Shown here: positions 10,039 to 22,349 of the stretch, piece by piece
Position numbering within the stretch: position 1 is the stretch's first letter
Layout of the letters: each line of letters begins with the position of its first letter
Assembly (NCBI GenBank): GCA_030374765.1
Contig: JARGXX010000138.1
Location: 372,001 to 436,000, forward strand
Origin: Agarophyton chilense
Lineage: Eukaryota; Rhodophyta; Florideophyceae; Gracilariales; Gracilariaceae
DNA: 64,000 bases
Direction of reading: 5' to 3'
Made by a program: the position numbers and the translations under genes
Notes under the pieces: model-generated
Databases searched by the model: none
What the model was told of the DNA's origin: nothing
What the model saw: the letters and a program-made list of their open reading frames with translations, nothing else

Positions 10039-10203
10039 AACTGGTCTCCCGACTTAGAAGTTTGAGTCGGGCACAGTCAGTCGCGATTAATCGGAAAGAG
10101 AACTCAAAAATTGAGGTTGATCTCAGTTGCCTTCTTTGAGGAAGTTTCTTGGCCCCACTAGCCGATCGGGTTTGGATACTCACGTGTAACGGATTCTGAT
10201 CTC

Positions 10204-12264
10204 ATGTCGTCCAAAGACCGTCCGAGGACGCGGAGTCAAACCGGTGCACCGGAACCATCGCAACCATCCCGTATCCCGGTCCGTTCACGGTCTCATTCCG
10301 GTGGATCGACTGGTGCGCCAGGTGGAAGGACCTCGAGACCTCCTGTCTCTGATCCAACACCCCCAGCAAGTGGAGCAGGACCGGCGTCTGCCGCCGCCCA
10401 GATGCTCTCCCCTGCTAGGGATGTCACCCCCCATCCCAGCCTTGCAGCTGTGAAAGAGCAACTCCGCTCTATGCGGGAAGCTCAAGTCATCCTTGCAGAG
10501 GAGTTCGATTCCCTTCGCAAGAAGGTAAATGACACTGCTACGCAGGATTTTTCTGAGGACCTCCGTGTCCTCCGTGCGGATGTGAACTCGATTCTGGAGT
10601 CCCTTGGTGGACCCTCGGCCTTTGTGAAGGACGTCACGGACAAGTTCTCGCGCGTCCGAAGCCGTCTCGAGACGTTGGAACAAACCCTGATGTCGGGGAA
10701 TGATCCGGCCGAGCCGGTTGCAGTATCCCGCAAGGGAAGAAAGGAAGAGAACCGCCAGGCTCGAAAGAAGCGAAGGAACACGGATCCCGAACCGTCAGAC
10801 TCCTCATCCTCGGAGTCCGACTCTTCCAATTCATCGGTGGAAGTAGCTCGCCGTGAGCGTTCCTCACGCTCTAAGCGGTCAACAGCCACCCATGGTGTGA
10901 TCCGCGCCCGCACGAAGGGAAGGAAGCACACAGGGTTGAAGGAGCTGAAACCGACCAATTCGCTCTTTAAGAAGCTCTTATCATACCGGTACTACCGTTT
11001 GGAGGACTCCTCTTTGGATCGTACACCCCGTGGTAGGGGAAGAGTGAAGGACTGCATTAAGCGAATGCAGCTCTCACTACGAAACCAGTTGTTTTTAGGA
11101 GAAGACCCAATGTTGGTGTTGGATTTCTTGGCACGCTTTGTCGCGGAAGCTGACATCCTTGGAATGAACGAGGGACAGGCCTACATTGCCTTACCGTACT
11201 TCTTACGTGGGCTTGCAGAAGACCAGTATCACTCTGTCAGAGGTACATCACGCGCGTCCAAAGGAGGGGTTACCTGCTGGCCCGAAGCAGTTCAGTACCT
11301 CCTGAGGTCGTATGCTACTAACTCCGCCATTCAGCAGGCGATAGGGGCCCTGCGGGACACTCGCCAACGTCCAGGGGAGTCGGAAACCGATTATTCGTCG
11401 CGCCTTAACAAGGCCTTTCACCGCTGTGGCAATGTTTACCCCGCTGAAGAGCGTTGTACCATGTTTTTCGATGGTTTGGACCCGTCGATCCGGACTCTTG
11501 TTGCTCGACGTCGAGAAGATAGACCTAAAGCCACGTATTTGGAACTAGTGCAGTTCGCTCGTGCAGAAGGTGAAGCCCTGCGCGCACGCACTCCTGGCTC
11601 CAGGGTTAGGTCCGCAAAAGCGTTGATGTTACAACCGGGTACCCCGTCAGCTTCGATGATCGACGAACAGGCCTCCCGGAGGGATTATGATAACGTGCAG
11701 CTAGCCCATAGCGACGTTCATTCCATCCCGACAACGGAGTTACCCTCAACCTTGGACGAGTCACAATACGTGATTGAGGAGGACACGCTACTCTATGCGG
11801 ATAATGGTCGCGTTCGTGCGCCACGCGTCCCACACGAGAGTGGTAATGTCCGCTCTTCGCGTCCTGGTTGGAGAGATACCCGCCCCGCGGTGAATTTCGC
11901 CGAGCCTCGCCACCCAACACCGGCTTCTGGTCTGATTTGTCATCTCTGCTACAAACCAGGCCATACTTCTCCACAATGTGTGTTGTCTCTCCGAGAATGG
12001 GCACAAGTCGTAATCAATTACGAGGCCCTATCCCCGGAGGACAAAGCAGCTGTATCGATTGCATCGTATATCCGTGCTCGAACGGATGTTCCACGTCACG
12101 TGTCGCTTCCCCGAGCTCGGGTCGTACCTGCACCGGATTCCCGTGTCACCGACGTGGTCTGTTACCCCACCGCTTCTACGGTACCTTCTGGACTTGATGC
12201 CCCGGCGTTGCCTGCTCAACGTCCTGAGCAGCCGACTCCGGCGGAGCAGGCCCAGAAAAACTAA
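10204..12264 (+). CDS. Gypsy-1 Gag
   Basis: A 686-residue frame. The N-terminal 100 residues are Ser/Pro/Arg-rich, followed by a basic and serine-rich stretch. A capsid-like helical middle section contains ETDYSSRLNKAFHRC, typical of Ty3/gypsy Gag. Near the C-terminus is a zinc knuckle CHLCYKPGHTSPQC, which should bind the element RNA. It starts 165 bp inside the 5' LTR. This Gag looks whole. Confidence 0.85.
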   Translation: MSSKDRPRTRSQTGAPEPSQPSRIPVRSRSHSGGSTGAPGGRTSRPPVSDPTPPASGAGPASAAAQMLSPARDVTPHPSLAAVKEQLRSMREAQVILAEEFDSLRKKVNDTATQDFSEDLRVLRADVNSILESLGGPSAFVKDVTDKFSRVRSRLETLEQTLMSGNDPAEPVAVSRKGRKEENRQARKKRRNTDPEPSDSSSSESDSSNSSVEVARRERSSRSKRSTATHGVIRARTKGRKHTGLKELKPTNSLFKKLLSYRYYRLEDSSLDRTPRGRGRVKDCIKRMQLSLRNQLFLGEDPMLVLDFLARFVAEADILGMNEGQAYIALPYFLRGLAEDQYHSVRGTSRASKGGVTCWPEAVQYLLRSYATNSAIQQAIGALRDTRQRPGESETDYSSRLNKAFHRCGNVYPAEERCTMFFDGLDPSIRTLVARRREDRPKATYLELVQFARAEGEALRARTPGSRVRSAKALMLQPGTPSASMIDEQASRRDYDNVQLAHSDVHSIPTTELPSTLDESQYVIEEDTLLYADNGRVRAPRVPHESGNVRSSRPGWRDTRPAVNFAEPRHPTPASGLICHLCYKPGHTSPQCVLSLREWAQVVINYEALSPEDKAAVSIASYIRARTDVPRHVSLPRARVVPAPDSRVTDVVCYPTASTVPSGLDAPALPAQRPEQPTPAEQAQKN

Positions 12265-12380
12265 ATTTCGGAGTCTCCTCTCAAGGAGGGGCGCCCTCAG
12301 AGTCGAGGTCGACGGCTCCCGAGGCGTCCAAGCGTCGCTCCCCGGTCAAAATCCTTTCAAGGAAAGAGACCGTCAATGAC

Positions 12381-15300
12381 GTGAACTCGGAAGACTTTAG
12401 TGTTCTGCGTCGTCCCTGGAAACGTGTTTCCCATAACCGGTTCCCGGGTAGAGTTCTGGTGATGGCCAAGAGAAACTACAAGGTCTATGCTGACCTTGGC
12501 CTTTCACCCCAGTTTATGGTGCGACACCTTACCGTCTTAGTCACCGGTGCCGGTCCGAACTTTGTCGTGGAGGAAGTGTTATCGCCTGCATTGCATTCTA
12601 GGATCCGCAGCGACCACGTCCCGGAGGTCGCTGACGCGAAAAACAAACCGTTGGATACGATGGGGTTCATAGAACTGGTAGTCCGCGTTGGCGCTCGTGT
12701 GGTGAAACTCGACTTCTTCGTATGTCGGAAATTAGCGGCCCCAGTCATCTTGGGTTGCGACTTTTGCGACCGCTTCGTCGAAGCGATCTTCCCCCGCCCA
12801 CGGCGTGTCGAGATGGAGGATGGATCGTCCACTCCGATCGTTCGTCGTCCGCTTAGGCGTGCCACGAAGAAGCATGTCCCGCTACCGGCAGCACTGGAAC
12901 CTGGACCGGATAACCGTGAATCTATTAAGCACCGCGTCGCAGCGTCGTTGTGCGTCCCGCCTGAGTCCCAAATGATGGTGAAAGTAACCTCCCGTCAACA
13001 CGGACTCCGGGTCTTGCAACCATTTTCGTCACTGTATGACAGGCACAGCCTCGCAATTGCGAATGGAATCGTCCTTGTGGAGCCAAACCAACCGTTTCAC
13101 GTGCTGATCGCCAATCTAGGGACTGTACCCCAGTACCTGGTGAAAAACCAAATGATAGGGTCCGTCATGCCGCCCCCCATCGCTAAGGTGCCGACAAAGC
13201 TGAATGAATCTGACGTTCTCGGACTCGTTCACTCTAAGGAGGGGGACAGCCCGGAACCCGTTTCATCGCCTGTACCCGGGGGTCAACCTGTAACATCAGG
13301 GACGCAGCCCGTTTCAACGTGTGGTGACCGCCCCGATCCAGTCCAAGAACTCGACGACCTGGATCTCAGCCACCCCCCGGAGTCATACCGCCATCGATTG
13401 CGAGAACTGTTAAGAGGCTTCACCACTATGTGGGAGGGCTCCCTTGGTGAGATTGCCACTACGGAACACCGGATTGATTTGCTACCGGACAACCGACCCA
13501 TCTCTCAGCACCCATACCGTGCCGGACCCGCCGCACGCGCGGAGGAAAAAGCACAAGTGGATAAAATGCTTGGAGCAAGAGTCATTGAACCGTCTCAGTC
13601 GCCGTGGGATTCTCCAGTATTACTGGCTCCAAAGCAGGATGGTTCCTGGAGGTTTTGCGTCGACTACCGTCGGTGACTACCGTCGGTTGAATGCCGTTAC
13701 CGTCAAGGACTTGTATCCAATCCCAAGAATGGACGATTACATTCACTCGCAGGGCACCGCAACTGTCTTTACCACCCTGGACGCCAATTGGGGATACCGG
13801 CAAGTTCCGGTAAGGAAGCAAGACCAGGATAAAACTGCTTTCGCGTGTCACTCCGGTCTCTACCGTTTCAAACGGATGCCTTTTGGTATTACCAACGCCC
13901 CCGCTACTTTCCAGCGAGCCATCGACATCCTATTGGCACGCTTCAAATGGCGTACCTGCCTGGTCTACCTGGATGACATAATCGTCTTCTCAGATAATCT
14001 GGACAAACATCTCACTCATGTGAGGGATATCATGACCACGCTACGAGATGCGAGTGTCACTCTTAAGTTGAAGAAACGTGACTTCTTCACAAACACCGTG
14101 AATTATCTCGGCCATGTTATCCGTCCAGTACGTGTTACAATCGAGGAGACTCGTGTTAAGTCACTCAAAGAGGCTAAAGAACCACGGACGCAAACCGAGC
14201 TACGTTCCTTTCTGGGACTCGCAAACGTCTACCGACGATTCATCCCGCACATTGCGGACAAGGTTGCACCGTTAAAGGCGCTTTTGTGGAAAGGCCAGCC
14301 ACCAAAACCGGACCCCTTAGCCCCCGTTCAAACGGAATATTTCAACTCTCTTAAGGATTCTGTCGTCTCCGCCCCGATCCTCTCGTTGCCCAAGCCTGGA
14401 AGGCCCTTCACCGTAGATACGGACGCCAGCGACTACCAAGTAGGTTGTGCACTGTTTCAAACTGCACCCAATGGGGAAATACGCCCCGTAGTATACTGGT
14501 CCCAGTCGCTAAACGCCCACGAGAAAAATTACTCCGTCTCGGAGAAGGAATGCCTTGCAGTAGTGTGGGCATTACAAACGTTGCGCCCCTATCTCATGGT
14601 TAATCATTTCACCGTTTTTACGGACCACGCATCACTTCGATGGCTACTATCAATCTCGGAGCCTTCAGGCCGCTTGATGCGTTGGCGTCTCCGTCTAGCG
14701 GAATTTGACTTTGAAGTGCAGTACCGAAAAGGATCGTGCAACACCCAAGCCGATGCTCTCTCCCGCCTGGTCACTAATGGAGAAGCACTACCCGTCAAAG
14801 ACGATGAAATACCCTGCTTTGCAGTGAATGGCGACGACGCTACCATCGAGGACGAGGAACTAGACACGGACTCTTCAGATTCCGGTTCCGAATTGGACGA
14901 CTTTCTTCTCTCGGAAGATTTCGAGAAACCCTTACCAGGGAAATTCGTGCCTATTACTCCAGAGGAGATGATACGGGAGCAATTCGCTGACCAGTTCTGT
15001 GCGATGGTCCGCGCTCAACTCAAGGGAGGAGGTACTCTCCCCTTTCAGGTGAATGACGCCGGATACCTTGTACGGACCGTTGGATCGCACCCACAAATCG
15101 TGGTACCACATAACCTCTAGTCGAGAGTCTTGAGGTTGTCGCACTACTGCAAACTGAGTGGCCACGTCGGGGGACGGGAACTTTACCTCACCCTACGCCG
15201 TAACTTCTACTGGCCTGTCATAGCAGTGGACTGCTACGCAACGGTGCGGTTTTGTACCGATTGCGCTCGGAACCGTGTCAAACTCCGCCGTCATGCGACG

Positions 15301-16236
15301 AAGTTGAAGCTGTTTCCAGCTCGCGCTCCATTGGAGTTTGTGGCCATCGATATACTCGGTCCCTTCCTCACCACTAAGCGAAATTACAAGTTCGTACTCG
15401 TAATTACGGATCGCTTCTACAAGCTTGTCCGGACCGTACCGTTACGGAAGATCTCCACTATGAGTGTGGCTCAAGCCTTCGTCCTACACTGGGTCTTCGT
15501 CTACGGCCCACCGGTCAACCTCCTCTCCGATAACGGGAGACAGTTCCCCTCTCGTTTCTTCGAGGATGTGTGTCACATCTTGGACATTAAGAACCTGTTC
15601 ACGACCACTTCCCACCCCCAAACTGATGGGCAGGCCGAACGGTTCAACCGGACATTACTTGCGACACTCCGTTCATACGTTGCCGACCACCACAAAGATT
15701 GGGACTTGTTCACTGATGCGCTCACCTTTGCGTACAATACGCAGGTGCAAAGGACAACCGGAATAACGCCCTTCGAGTTGGTACTGTCCCATACTTCACC
15801 GCCCGTGGCGCTGGAACCACAGCCCATGCTGGATACCTTTCCGTCACCGACTGCTTACCGCGAAGCGTGGAAAACTTGGCTCACGAAGCTCATTCCCGCC
15901 GCACGGCGTTCAATGGGCCGAGCCCAGGCCGCTTACAAGCGTGACTTTGATACCAAAGCCCCTCGCTCGCCGCCACGTCTCGCCCCGGACGGCTATGTAT
16001 TCATCCGCAAGGAGTATTGGAACCCAGAGAAGGAGAAAATCCACAAGCTTTCACCCGTTGCCGACGGCCCCTTTCGGGTTATTTTGGTGGCTCCCGACAC
16101 TGTCGTTGTTGACCTCGCTTGTAATCATGAACGCATCTGCCGCGATCGCGTGGTGTCGGCTTCTCCGCCGTTAACATCCCAACCTACTGGTGTGACTGCT
16201 CCCGTTGAAACGAATTCATCGACCCCCTTACCCTAG
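12381..16236 (+). pseudogene. Gypsy-1 protease, RT, RNase H and integrase
   Basis: Parts seen in order: a retropepsin-like region with VILGCDFCD (about 12700-12770); RT with the palm block FKRMPFGITNAPATFQ and catalytic YLDDIIVFS (about 13660-14250); RNase H (DTDASDYQVGCALF, about 14400-14760); integrase with a zinc-binding start (about 15130-15290) and DDE core (AIDILGPF, LLSDNGRQF, HPQTDGQAERFNRTL, about 15340-15800). The order RT-RNase H-integrase is that of Ty3/gypsy. Broken in a few places. Confidence 0.88.
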
Positions 16237-17039
16237 GTCCACCCACGTCCCTACGCGTTACCACACACATCTCGGGGTTTGGCGGACCTTCCGCTACCCG
16301 CGCCGCCCAACCCGAAAGAAATCATGTCGCGCATTCGTCGCTCCTCCCCAGTCCACCCGACGGACACCAACTCCGGTGCATCGTCTAAGGAGGGGGAGGC
16401 GCCCGACAGCCCTCGTAATCCGGTCGATACCGTCGCTGGAAACTCCGTACCGTCGCGTGTCATTCTTCGCCCATCAGGTGTGCCTGATACCGACGTCCTG
16501 CACGACTCGACGCAGTCGCTATCCAAGCCTCAGAACGCAGCTGCGGATAGCGCCACCAACACTCGACGAGGTGTCAACACACGTGCAACAAGTAATGCAA
16601 ATGCGCTTGACGCACCGCAGCCTGATACAGTACGAGTGGACGACGCACCGCCAAGTACCCCGCACAGGGAGGCGGATATATCCACGGCGCCGACGCCGGA
16701 CAGCCCGCCATTGGAACGCTCACGTGACTACACGAAATCTCCCGTGGGACAGAGAGGTGCGACAACTCGCCACCGCTCCAGCGAATCTCACCGCCGAAGC
16801 GAGCTTCACCACGCCGATTAGCGGAACGACCACCCGGGTTACACGCTGGTGTGGGCCCTCCAACCGGAGTGGGAAGTGCCGAAACAAGTCCGGCACTTGG
16901 AGAAAATGAACCACCGAAGTCGGATCGACATTCTACTCCGCCGAAGACTGCCTTGCGCGCTACACGGCCCGACCGGAGCGAAGCCGCCCAACGCGTGATC
17001 ACTTCGGTACCCCCTGGCTCAGGACGGGTACCACCCGGA

Positions 17040-17285
17040 AATAGCGACACCGTCATACGGGATGGCCGGGAAGTGTACCGACAAGAGTTCGTGGTCGGAC
17101 GCATTCTGGAGCACTCCTACCACCCAAAGGGGTATCTCCAATACTTGGTCGGTTGGTACGGGTACGGCCCCGAATGGGATTCAGACGAACCGATAGAGCA
17201 CCTACCTGGGTCAAAGGTGGTACAGTATCATCGTCGTACTGTCACAGCTTTGCTGGCTACCATAGACCGAGCCCAAGTGGGATAA
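17040..17285 (+). pseudogene. Gypsy-1 chromodomain at the end of Pol
   Basis: Residues read VGRILEHSYHP, LQYLVGWYGYGPEWDSDEP and IEHLPG, the aromatic-cage layout of a chromodomain. Chromovirus integrases use such modules to steer insertion towards marked chromatin. A similar module ends Gypsy-2 Pol. Between the integrase core and this point (about 16240-17040) lies a low-complexity Pro/Ser/Thr/Arg-rich linker. Confidence 0.8.
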
Positions 17286-17413
17286 GAAGACACCCGATGG
17301 GGATAAAGGAACAGAAGATCTGGATAAGGACCTTTGGAAGAAGGAGAAGATGCACAGAAGACCTGGAGAAGGACACTCAGAAGAAGTGGAAGAGAAGAAA
17401 GAAAACAAATACG

Positions 17414-19408
17414 TCAAAGACGGAAGCAGTTTACTATTTTCGAAGTTGCTGCACACACTACCGCACAGCGGGACATACTAACCAAGATCACAAGGGACTT
17501 GTTGGAAGAACCCGGATTGCCATGCGCGCCACCTGAATCGCTAGAAGGGTTACTCCCGCCAGCCAGGCGTGCCGCTAAGGCGTCTCTCATCGCACCGATG
17601 TCGCCGCTCGCCGCTTGCGCGTTCAGTCCAACACGCCGAAGGAACTGGGAGATCGCGACCGCCTCTGGGCGTATGGGAACCTCGATAGCTTCCGGTTCGT
17701 CCGGCAACGCCGCCGCCACTAGATTTACCACCGCACCTGCGTGAGTCGCTCCCTGCGCCGGCCGCGCCGTAGTATCGGCTCCATAGGGGTCTCCCACGTC
17801 TTCCATGACCTCGTCGCCACGGTATTCGCCCGACTCCTCCGGGAGATCACCGCCATAGGCGTAGTAGAAGTCATCCGAGTTGGCAAACCCCACGGGGTTC
17901 CCGTATGGTATGCCTCGCAGAGCCATCCGGAGTGCCGACGCCTCCGCCTCAGAGATCTCTTGCTGCTCCCATGGGTTAAAGAAGATGAAATCTCCCGCCA
18001 ACGGCGTGCGTCGCCCCGGAGACCGATCAGCCCCACCGGCTTCTTGACCACGGCCGCTCCGCCGGACAGGCACGACAGCCCAGTCGACACGCCCAATTAT
18101 GTCGATGAGCTCCTGAGCTTCATCAGCGTTATTGACACCTCCAAGAGAGAGTTGAAGGTCCAGCTGCCGGATGTAACCACGCAAACGCGGAGGAAGATAC
18201 CACAGTCGATACTGGTCGTAGGCTTCCCACAAGATGTACGCCGCGGCGCGGACTGCCCATTCGGTTAGAGCCACGGACCATAAGCCGGAGTGCGGATCCT
18301 CGATGAGGTACGAGCCCAGATAGCAGACGACTGGAGGCAACTCCACGTAACATCCCCGGCACACCTCGACGGAATACCACCACCCAGGCAGGGGAACGTA
18401 TCGCACGAACTGGTAGAAGGGACTAATCCGGTTTATCTCCGTGTTCTGATAAGAGACAAGGAACCCAAAGCGGGATCTGCCCCGACGCTCCTCGCGGACG
18501 AAGTTCTGTAACCACCGATATCGGGACTCACGACGAAGGTGACGGAACTCGGCACGAAGGATCGGACGGACCCAGCAGATCGCTTCTTGACGCGCTCGCG
18601 GTTGACCGCGCCGTGCGTAAGATTCCAACGCCGCAAAGCGCTCACAATAGCCGATCTCACCCTGAGTCCGGTACATCCGTCGGTCGTAGCCGAATTCGTC
18701 GGGGATGGGGTATTGAAAGTTTTCCCGGTCGATCCGTGAATAGCCGATGCGGACGAAGGTACAATGCGCCTCTTCCGCCGACTCGCGCCTTCGCCGCAGA
18801 ATCGTGTGAATGGGAACCGCCACACGGAATCGCCAGTCCCACGAAGTGGTGATCAAAGCCGGCAGCTCGCCCGGAAGACGCGCATTTTCATCAGCATACG
18901 ACGCCAAGAGTTCTTCGTCGAAGACCGCTGTCGGATGGAACCACGGAGCTCTCCGGAGAATCGCCGCATGTTGACGCGGGTTAAACCCGATGAGTTCGTC
19001 GTAACTGGGCCAGGCGCCCTCCGCAGGAGTGATGTGGCTTGAAGCTTCGACGGAACCCCGGGATCGGCTCGGCGCGGTTGAGGAGGCACTCCCCCGCGGA
19101 AGGGGGGCCGAATGGAAACCGGAGAAGTAACCGCGGCGGGGATTGTCACCACCGTTCCTCGGGAGTGCTGGTCGCCGAGGTATCGGGATTTGGTCGCTGG
19201 AAATTGGCGTACGATGCGGAAGAGCGCTCGAAGTTCGAGGAGTGGTTACCGCGTTGGTGCGTTTGTCTTTCGGTTGTGAAGCTCTGCCTTCGACAGTCGA
19301 GTGGTCGCTGGACGCGTTACGCGGCTCGCTCTTATGCCGGTTGGACCGTTGCCTCCCCGCTATTTCGACGGCGTGTTCGTCACCTAGGGAGAGGGATATG
19401 AAGGACAA
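17414..19408 (-). CDS. Antisense gene of Gypsy-1, unknown protein family
   Basis: A frame of about 660 residues on the strand opposite to gag-pol, filling the gap between chromodomain and 3' LTR. The exact start is uncertain. After roughly 110 residues of Ser/Pro/Arg-rich sequence comes a core very rich in Trp, Tyr and Arg: APWFHP, SWDWRFR, YQNTEI, LPGWWYS, AYDQYRLWYLPPR. The tail is acidic and Gly/Ala-rich, with FLRRVG and GDIGAMRDALAARL. I see no signal peptide, membrane segment, zinc finger or known catalytic motif. The Gypsy-2 gene at 57984-59760 aligns along nearly all of the core, and the Gypsy-3 fragment shares one block, so it is a conserved protein rather than a chance frame. It is presumably expressed by antisense transcription from the 3' LTR. 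Function unknown. Confidence 0.8.
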   Translation of the reverse strand: MSFISLSLGDEHAVEIAGRQRSNRHKSEPRNASSDHSTVEGRASQPKDKRTNAVTTPRTSSALPHRTPISSDQIPIPRRPALPRNGGDNPRRGYFSGFHSAPLPRGSASSTAPSRSRGSVEASSHITPAEGAWPSYDELIGFNPRQHAAILRRAPWFHPTAVFDEELLASYADENARLPGELPALITTSWDWRFRVAVPIHTILRRRRESAEEAHCTFVRIGYSRIDRENFQYPIPDEFGYDRRMYRTQGEIGYCERFAALESYARRGQPRARQEAICWVRPILRAEFRHLRRESRYRWLQNFVREERRGRSRFGFLVSYQNTEINRISPFYQFVRYVPLPGWWYSVEVCRGCYVELPPVVCYLGSYLIEDPHSGLWSVALTEWAVRAAAYILWEAYDQYRLWYLPPRLRGYIRQLDLQLSLGGVNNADEAQELIDIIGRVDWAVVPVRRSGRGQEAGGADRSPGRRTPLAGDFIFFNPWEQQEISEAEASALRMALRGIPYGNPVGFANSDDFYYAYGGDLPEESGEYRGDEVMEDVGDPYGADTTARPAQGATHAGAVVNLVAAALPDEPEAIEVPIRPEAVAISQFLRRVGLNAQAASGDIGAMRDALAARLAGGSNPSSDSGGAHGNPGSSNKSLVILVSMSRCAVVCAATSKIVNCFRL
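19386..19398 (+). promoter_or_regulatory. Gypsy-1 polypurine tract
   Basis: AGGGAGAGGGATA directly precedes the 3' LTR. The equivalent in Gypsy-2 ends in the same GGGATA, and the antisense gene begins at the same junction. Confidence 0.8.
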
Positions 19409-20285
19409 TGCCCTTCAAGGGGGGTTTCTTCGCAGGACTTAGAAGTTTCGCTCGCTCGAGGAATAACTTGGGCTATGACAAACTATATCGCTATGGCGTG
19501 CTGACGGCCGGTTAGGACCGGAAGGTCACACTGGTGGAGCATGTAGACTGCACGGATGCCAACGCTCGAGTACGAGGCGTGCCACACGTGGCCCGGACTG
19601 CACCAAATGGTTAGTATTATTTAGTAATTTTTAGTATTTATTTAGCTACGCTATCGCTATTTAGTGTCTATTTTTCGGGCGCGCGCTTACTGTCAGGGGC
19701 CGCGCGCTACACTACATAGGAGGTTGAGCACTGCTCCCCAGTAAACACCCTCTTGGGATCCCAAGGAGGGAGTCTTGGCTCTGAACTTTTCGCCTTTGGC
19801 GCGTCTTCACCGCATACCGCGTGAGCGCCCGTTGCACGTTTGTTCATCCTCTCCTATGTCGACCTGAGAGCTACCACCACCGTGGGTTCATATTTAATCG
19901 CCGATACTTGTCGTTGTCTCGCCCCTGTATAGGGTTTCGCCCCCGTTCTCCTCTTGTTCTCCTTTTTGCCTCTCGTGAGTGGCCACACCACTCACCCCGC
20001 TCGTCCACCTCATACGAGTGTTTCCTCGCTCCTTTTCAGACAATCGCCATGGTACCGCTCCGCTTAGGACTGGTCACACCCCGGACTGTGCCGTGCTCAC
20101 CTAAACACTCTAGGTATATCCCGCCGGATTGGCCTCGGTCTTACACCCGACTTCGTCGTGCCTTTCCAGAGTGGCTCTGTTTCTGTGCTCCGCTGAGACG
20201 CGTCTCCGCCGCCTGAGGCGTGTCTCTCAAGAGAGGAAGATCTCGAACATCTTCGTGGTATCTCCGCTCCTAGCGTTGTCCTACA
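19399..20285 (+). repeat. Gypsy-1 3' LTR
   Basis: 887 bp, the partner of 9152-10038, followed by the target duplication GAAAT. Read in reverse it is the likely promoter region of the antisense gene. Confidence 0.92.
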
Positions 20286-22289
20286 GAAATCGACGAGTTG
20301 GATCACTCAGTTTCACTTGCCTACGAGGAGTGTCTTGCAGATGAGGACACTACCGAAGCAACGCGAACACAGGACTACGACAGTCAGCACGATATGGGTA
20401 TTGGAGACACAGCAGGCATTGGTTCCACATTACCCAAGTTGGGAGACACAATCGAAGTGTACTGGTCTTCGGATAACCAGTACTACACAGAAACAGTCGC
20501 GCGTTTCTCCCCCCGATCCGAACGATACACCATTTGCTACTAAGATGGTCAGAAGGAAGTTCTTAAACTTCAAGAGGAAACATGGCGATATGTCGATAAC
20601 GCCACAGGAAAAGAAGCTATTGTGGGAAACGAAGTTCAGCTTTCTCCCGGACAGGAGCTGGATAGTATCGAGGCCGATGTACTTCGTCAATACTACGACG
20701 TTCTGGGCAGTAAGGAGTTTATGTTGCACCAATCCCATGGTGTTCCCTCTTTTCTCACAGAGAATGCTTACAAGGTGGAAGAAAAAGCATTCAAGAATAC
20801 TATTCGTGAGGTTCCTATCACGCAGGTCCCTCGTGATGCGAACATCATTTCCAGTCACGTATTCTACAAGATCAAAAAGTGTGATGACACATCACTCCTT
20901 TTACGTGCGCGAATTGTCCCACATGGAAACGAAGACAAACAGAAGCACACTTTGAAGACCGATTCCGCCACCTGCTTACCTACTGGTATTCGAATATTGT
21001 TATCACTTGCAGTGATACACAAGTGGATTGTGGCTAAGATCGATTTAAAGAGCGCGTTTCTCCAGACTGGAGACGCAACGAGAGATGTGTGCATGGTCCC
21101 ACCTCGTGAGTGCCCCACAAGGTATAAGTTCTACTGGTTATTTCTTGCAGCAACCTATGGGCTTGGGAATGCTTCTGCGAAATGGCAACGATTGAGCGAC
21201 GATCTTTTTACAAGAAATGGGTTTGGTCAACTGATCTATGTACCTCAGCTATGCTATCAGGTGGAAGATGGAAAGCTACCTGTGGCAGCCATTAAGGTTG
21301 ATGATGTACTTTTTTGTGGGACACGCAGGAAGATTACTGAAGTTATCGAACAGATCAGGAAATCATACACCTTAGGCACTATCGTTTATAGACCAGGGAC
21401 ATTCAGTTCTTATGGCCTCATAGTTACTCAGTTCGATGATCATTCCATTACGATACACGGAGACGAAAAGCTGCAGGCCTACGAACCATACCCCCTGGAT
21501 CGCAACAGGTGTAAACAACGAGAAGAACAACGTAACAGCCTTGAAACAGCTGCGTTTAGGTCCCTTGACAGTTCGCTGGGCTAGTCGGGACAGGCTGCTT
21601 CGCAATTCTGCGCATTTACAGCTAGTTTCCTACAGCAGAAAGGTCTGCAACCTCTTTTGAAGAATTTGGTTACGCAGGTCAACATGCTTCGGTGTTTGAA
21701 GAGACAAGGCACTATCACACAGTATCAGCGACAAAATGATTCCCGGTCGTACCAAGTGTCAGTGGTGGTATTTTCGGATGCAAGTCGCACCGAAGACTAT
21801 GGGAAACTGGGGTTTGTGGCTGGCCTTTTGTTCGGAGAGTTGAAGAAGAATTCCATTTTTCATCCCCTCGCTTGGAGTTCTCACAAATCCAAAAGACCTG
21901 TGAAGTCTATTGGTTCTGCAGAAATCAGCGCCGCCGGTGAGGGTATTAATGAAGGAAAGGTACTGGTTCAGGCAATGAAGATGCTACTTGGTATAGAAGT
22001 CGGCCACATTGTCGTTGTTGACTCTAAAGATCTCTACAGTACTTTATCTACGTGTCGAAATGCCAATGATCGGTCAATTCGTGGAGATGTTAGCGTTATA
22101 CGGTATGGGTTTGAGACTCATAACGTTGACCGAATGGTGGGGATACCTGGAAAACAAAATTTGGCTGATCCCCTCACGAAGACCAACAGTCCGCTTTGTC
22201 AAGCTTTAGAGCTCTTGCTGTGTGATGGAAAATTGCCATTTGACTTCCCTACTGCTGTGTTGCGCAGTTCTCACTCATCTACCTGGTAA
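20286..22289 (+). pseudogene. Copia-1 RT and RNase H
   Basis: Reading resumes after Gypsy-1. RT blocks include NIISSHVFYK, RARIVPHGNED and DLKSAFLQTGDA; RNase H blocks include VVFSDASRTEDYG, SHKSKRPVKS and ADPLTKTNS. All align with Copia-2. Fossil; broken. Confidence 0.85.
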
Positions 22290-22349
22290 GTGAAATTGTC
22301 GAAGAGGAAAGTGTGAGTAGCTGTTTTTAAGATGACAAAGTGGAAAGTG

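Larger units (their letters stand above)
9152..20285 (+). mobile_element. Gypsy-1: broken Ty3/gypsy chromovirus with an antisense gene
   Basis: An 11.1-kb element with 887-bp LTRs (9152-10038, 19399-20285), TG...CA ends and a perfect target duplication GAAAT at 9147-9151 and 20286-20290. The internal order on the plus strand is Gag, protease, RT, RNase H, integrase, chromodomain. Then comes a long gene on the minus strand reaching the 3' LTR. The LTRs differ at roughly 3 percent of positions by eye, giving an age between Copia-1 (older) and Copia-2 (younger). The coding part has at least three breaks. GC content is clearly higher than in the surrounding host DNA. Confidence 0.93.
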
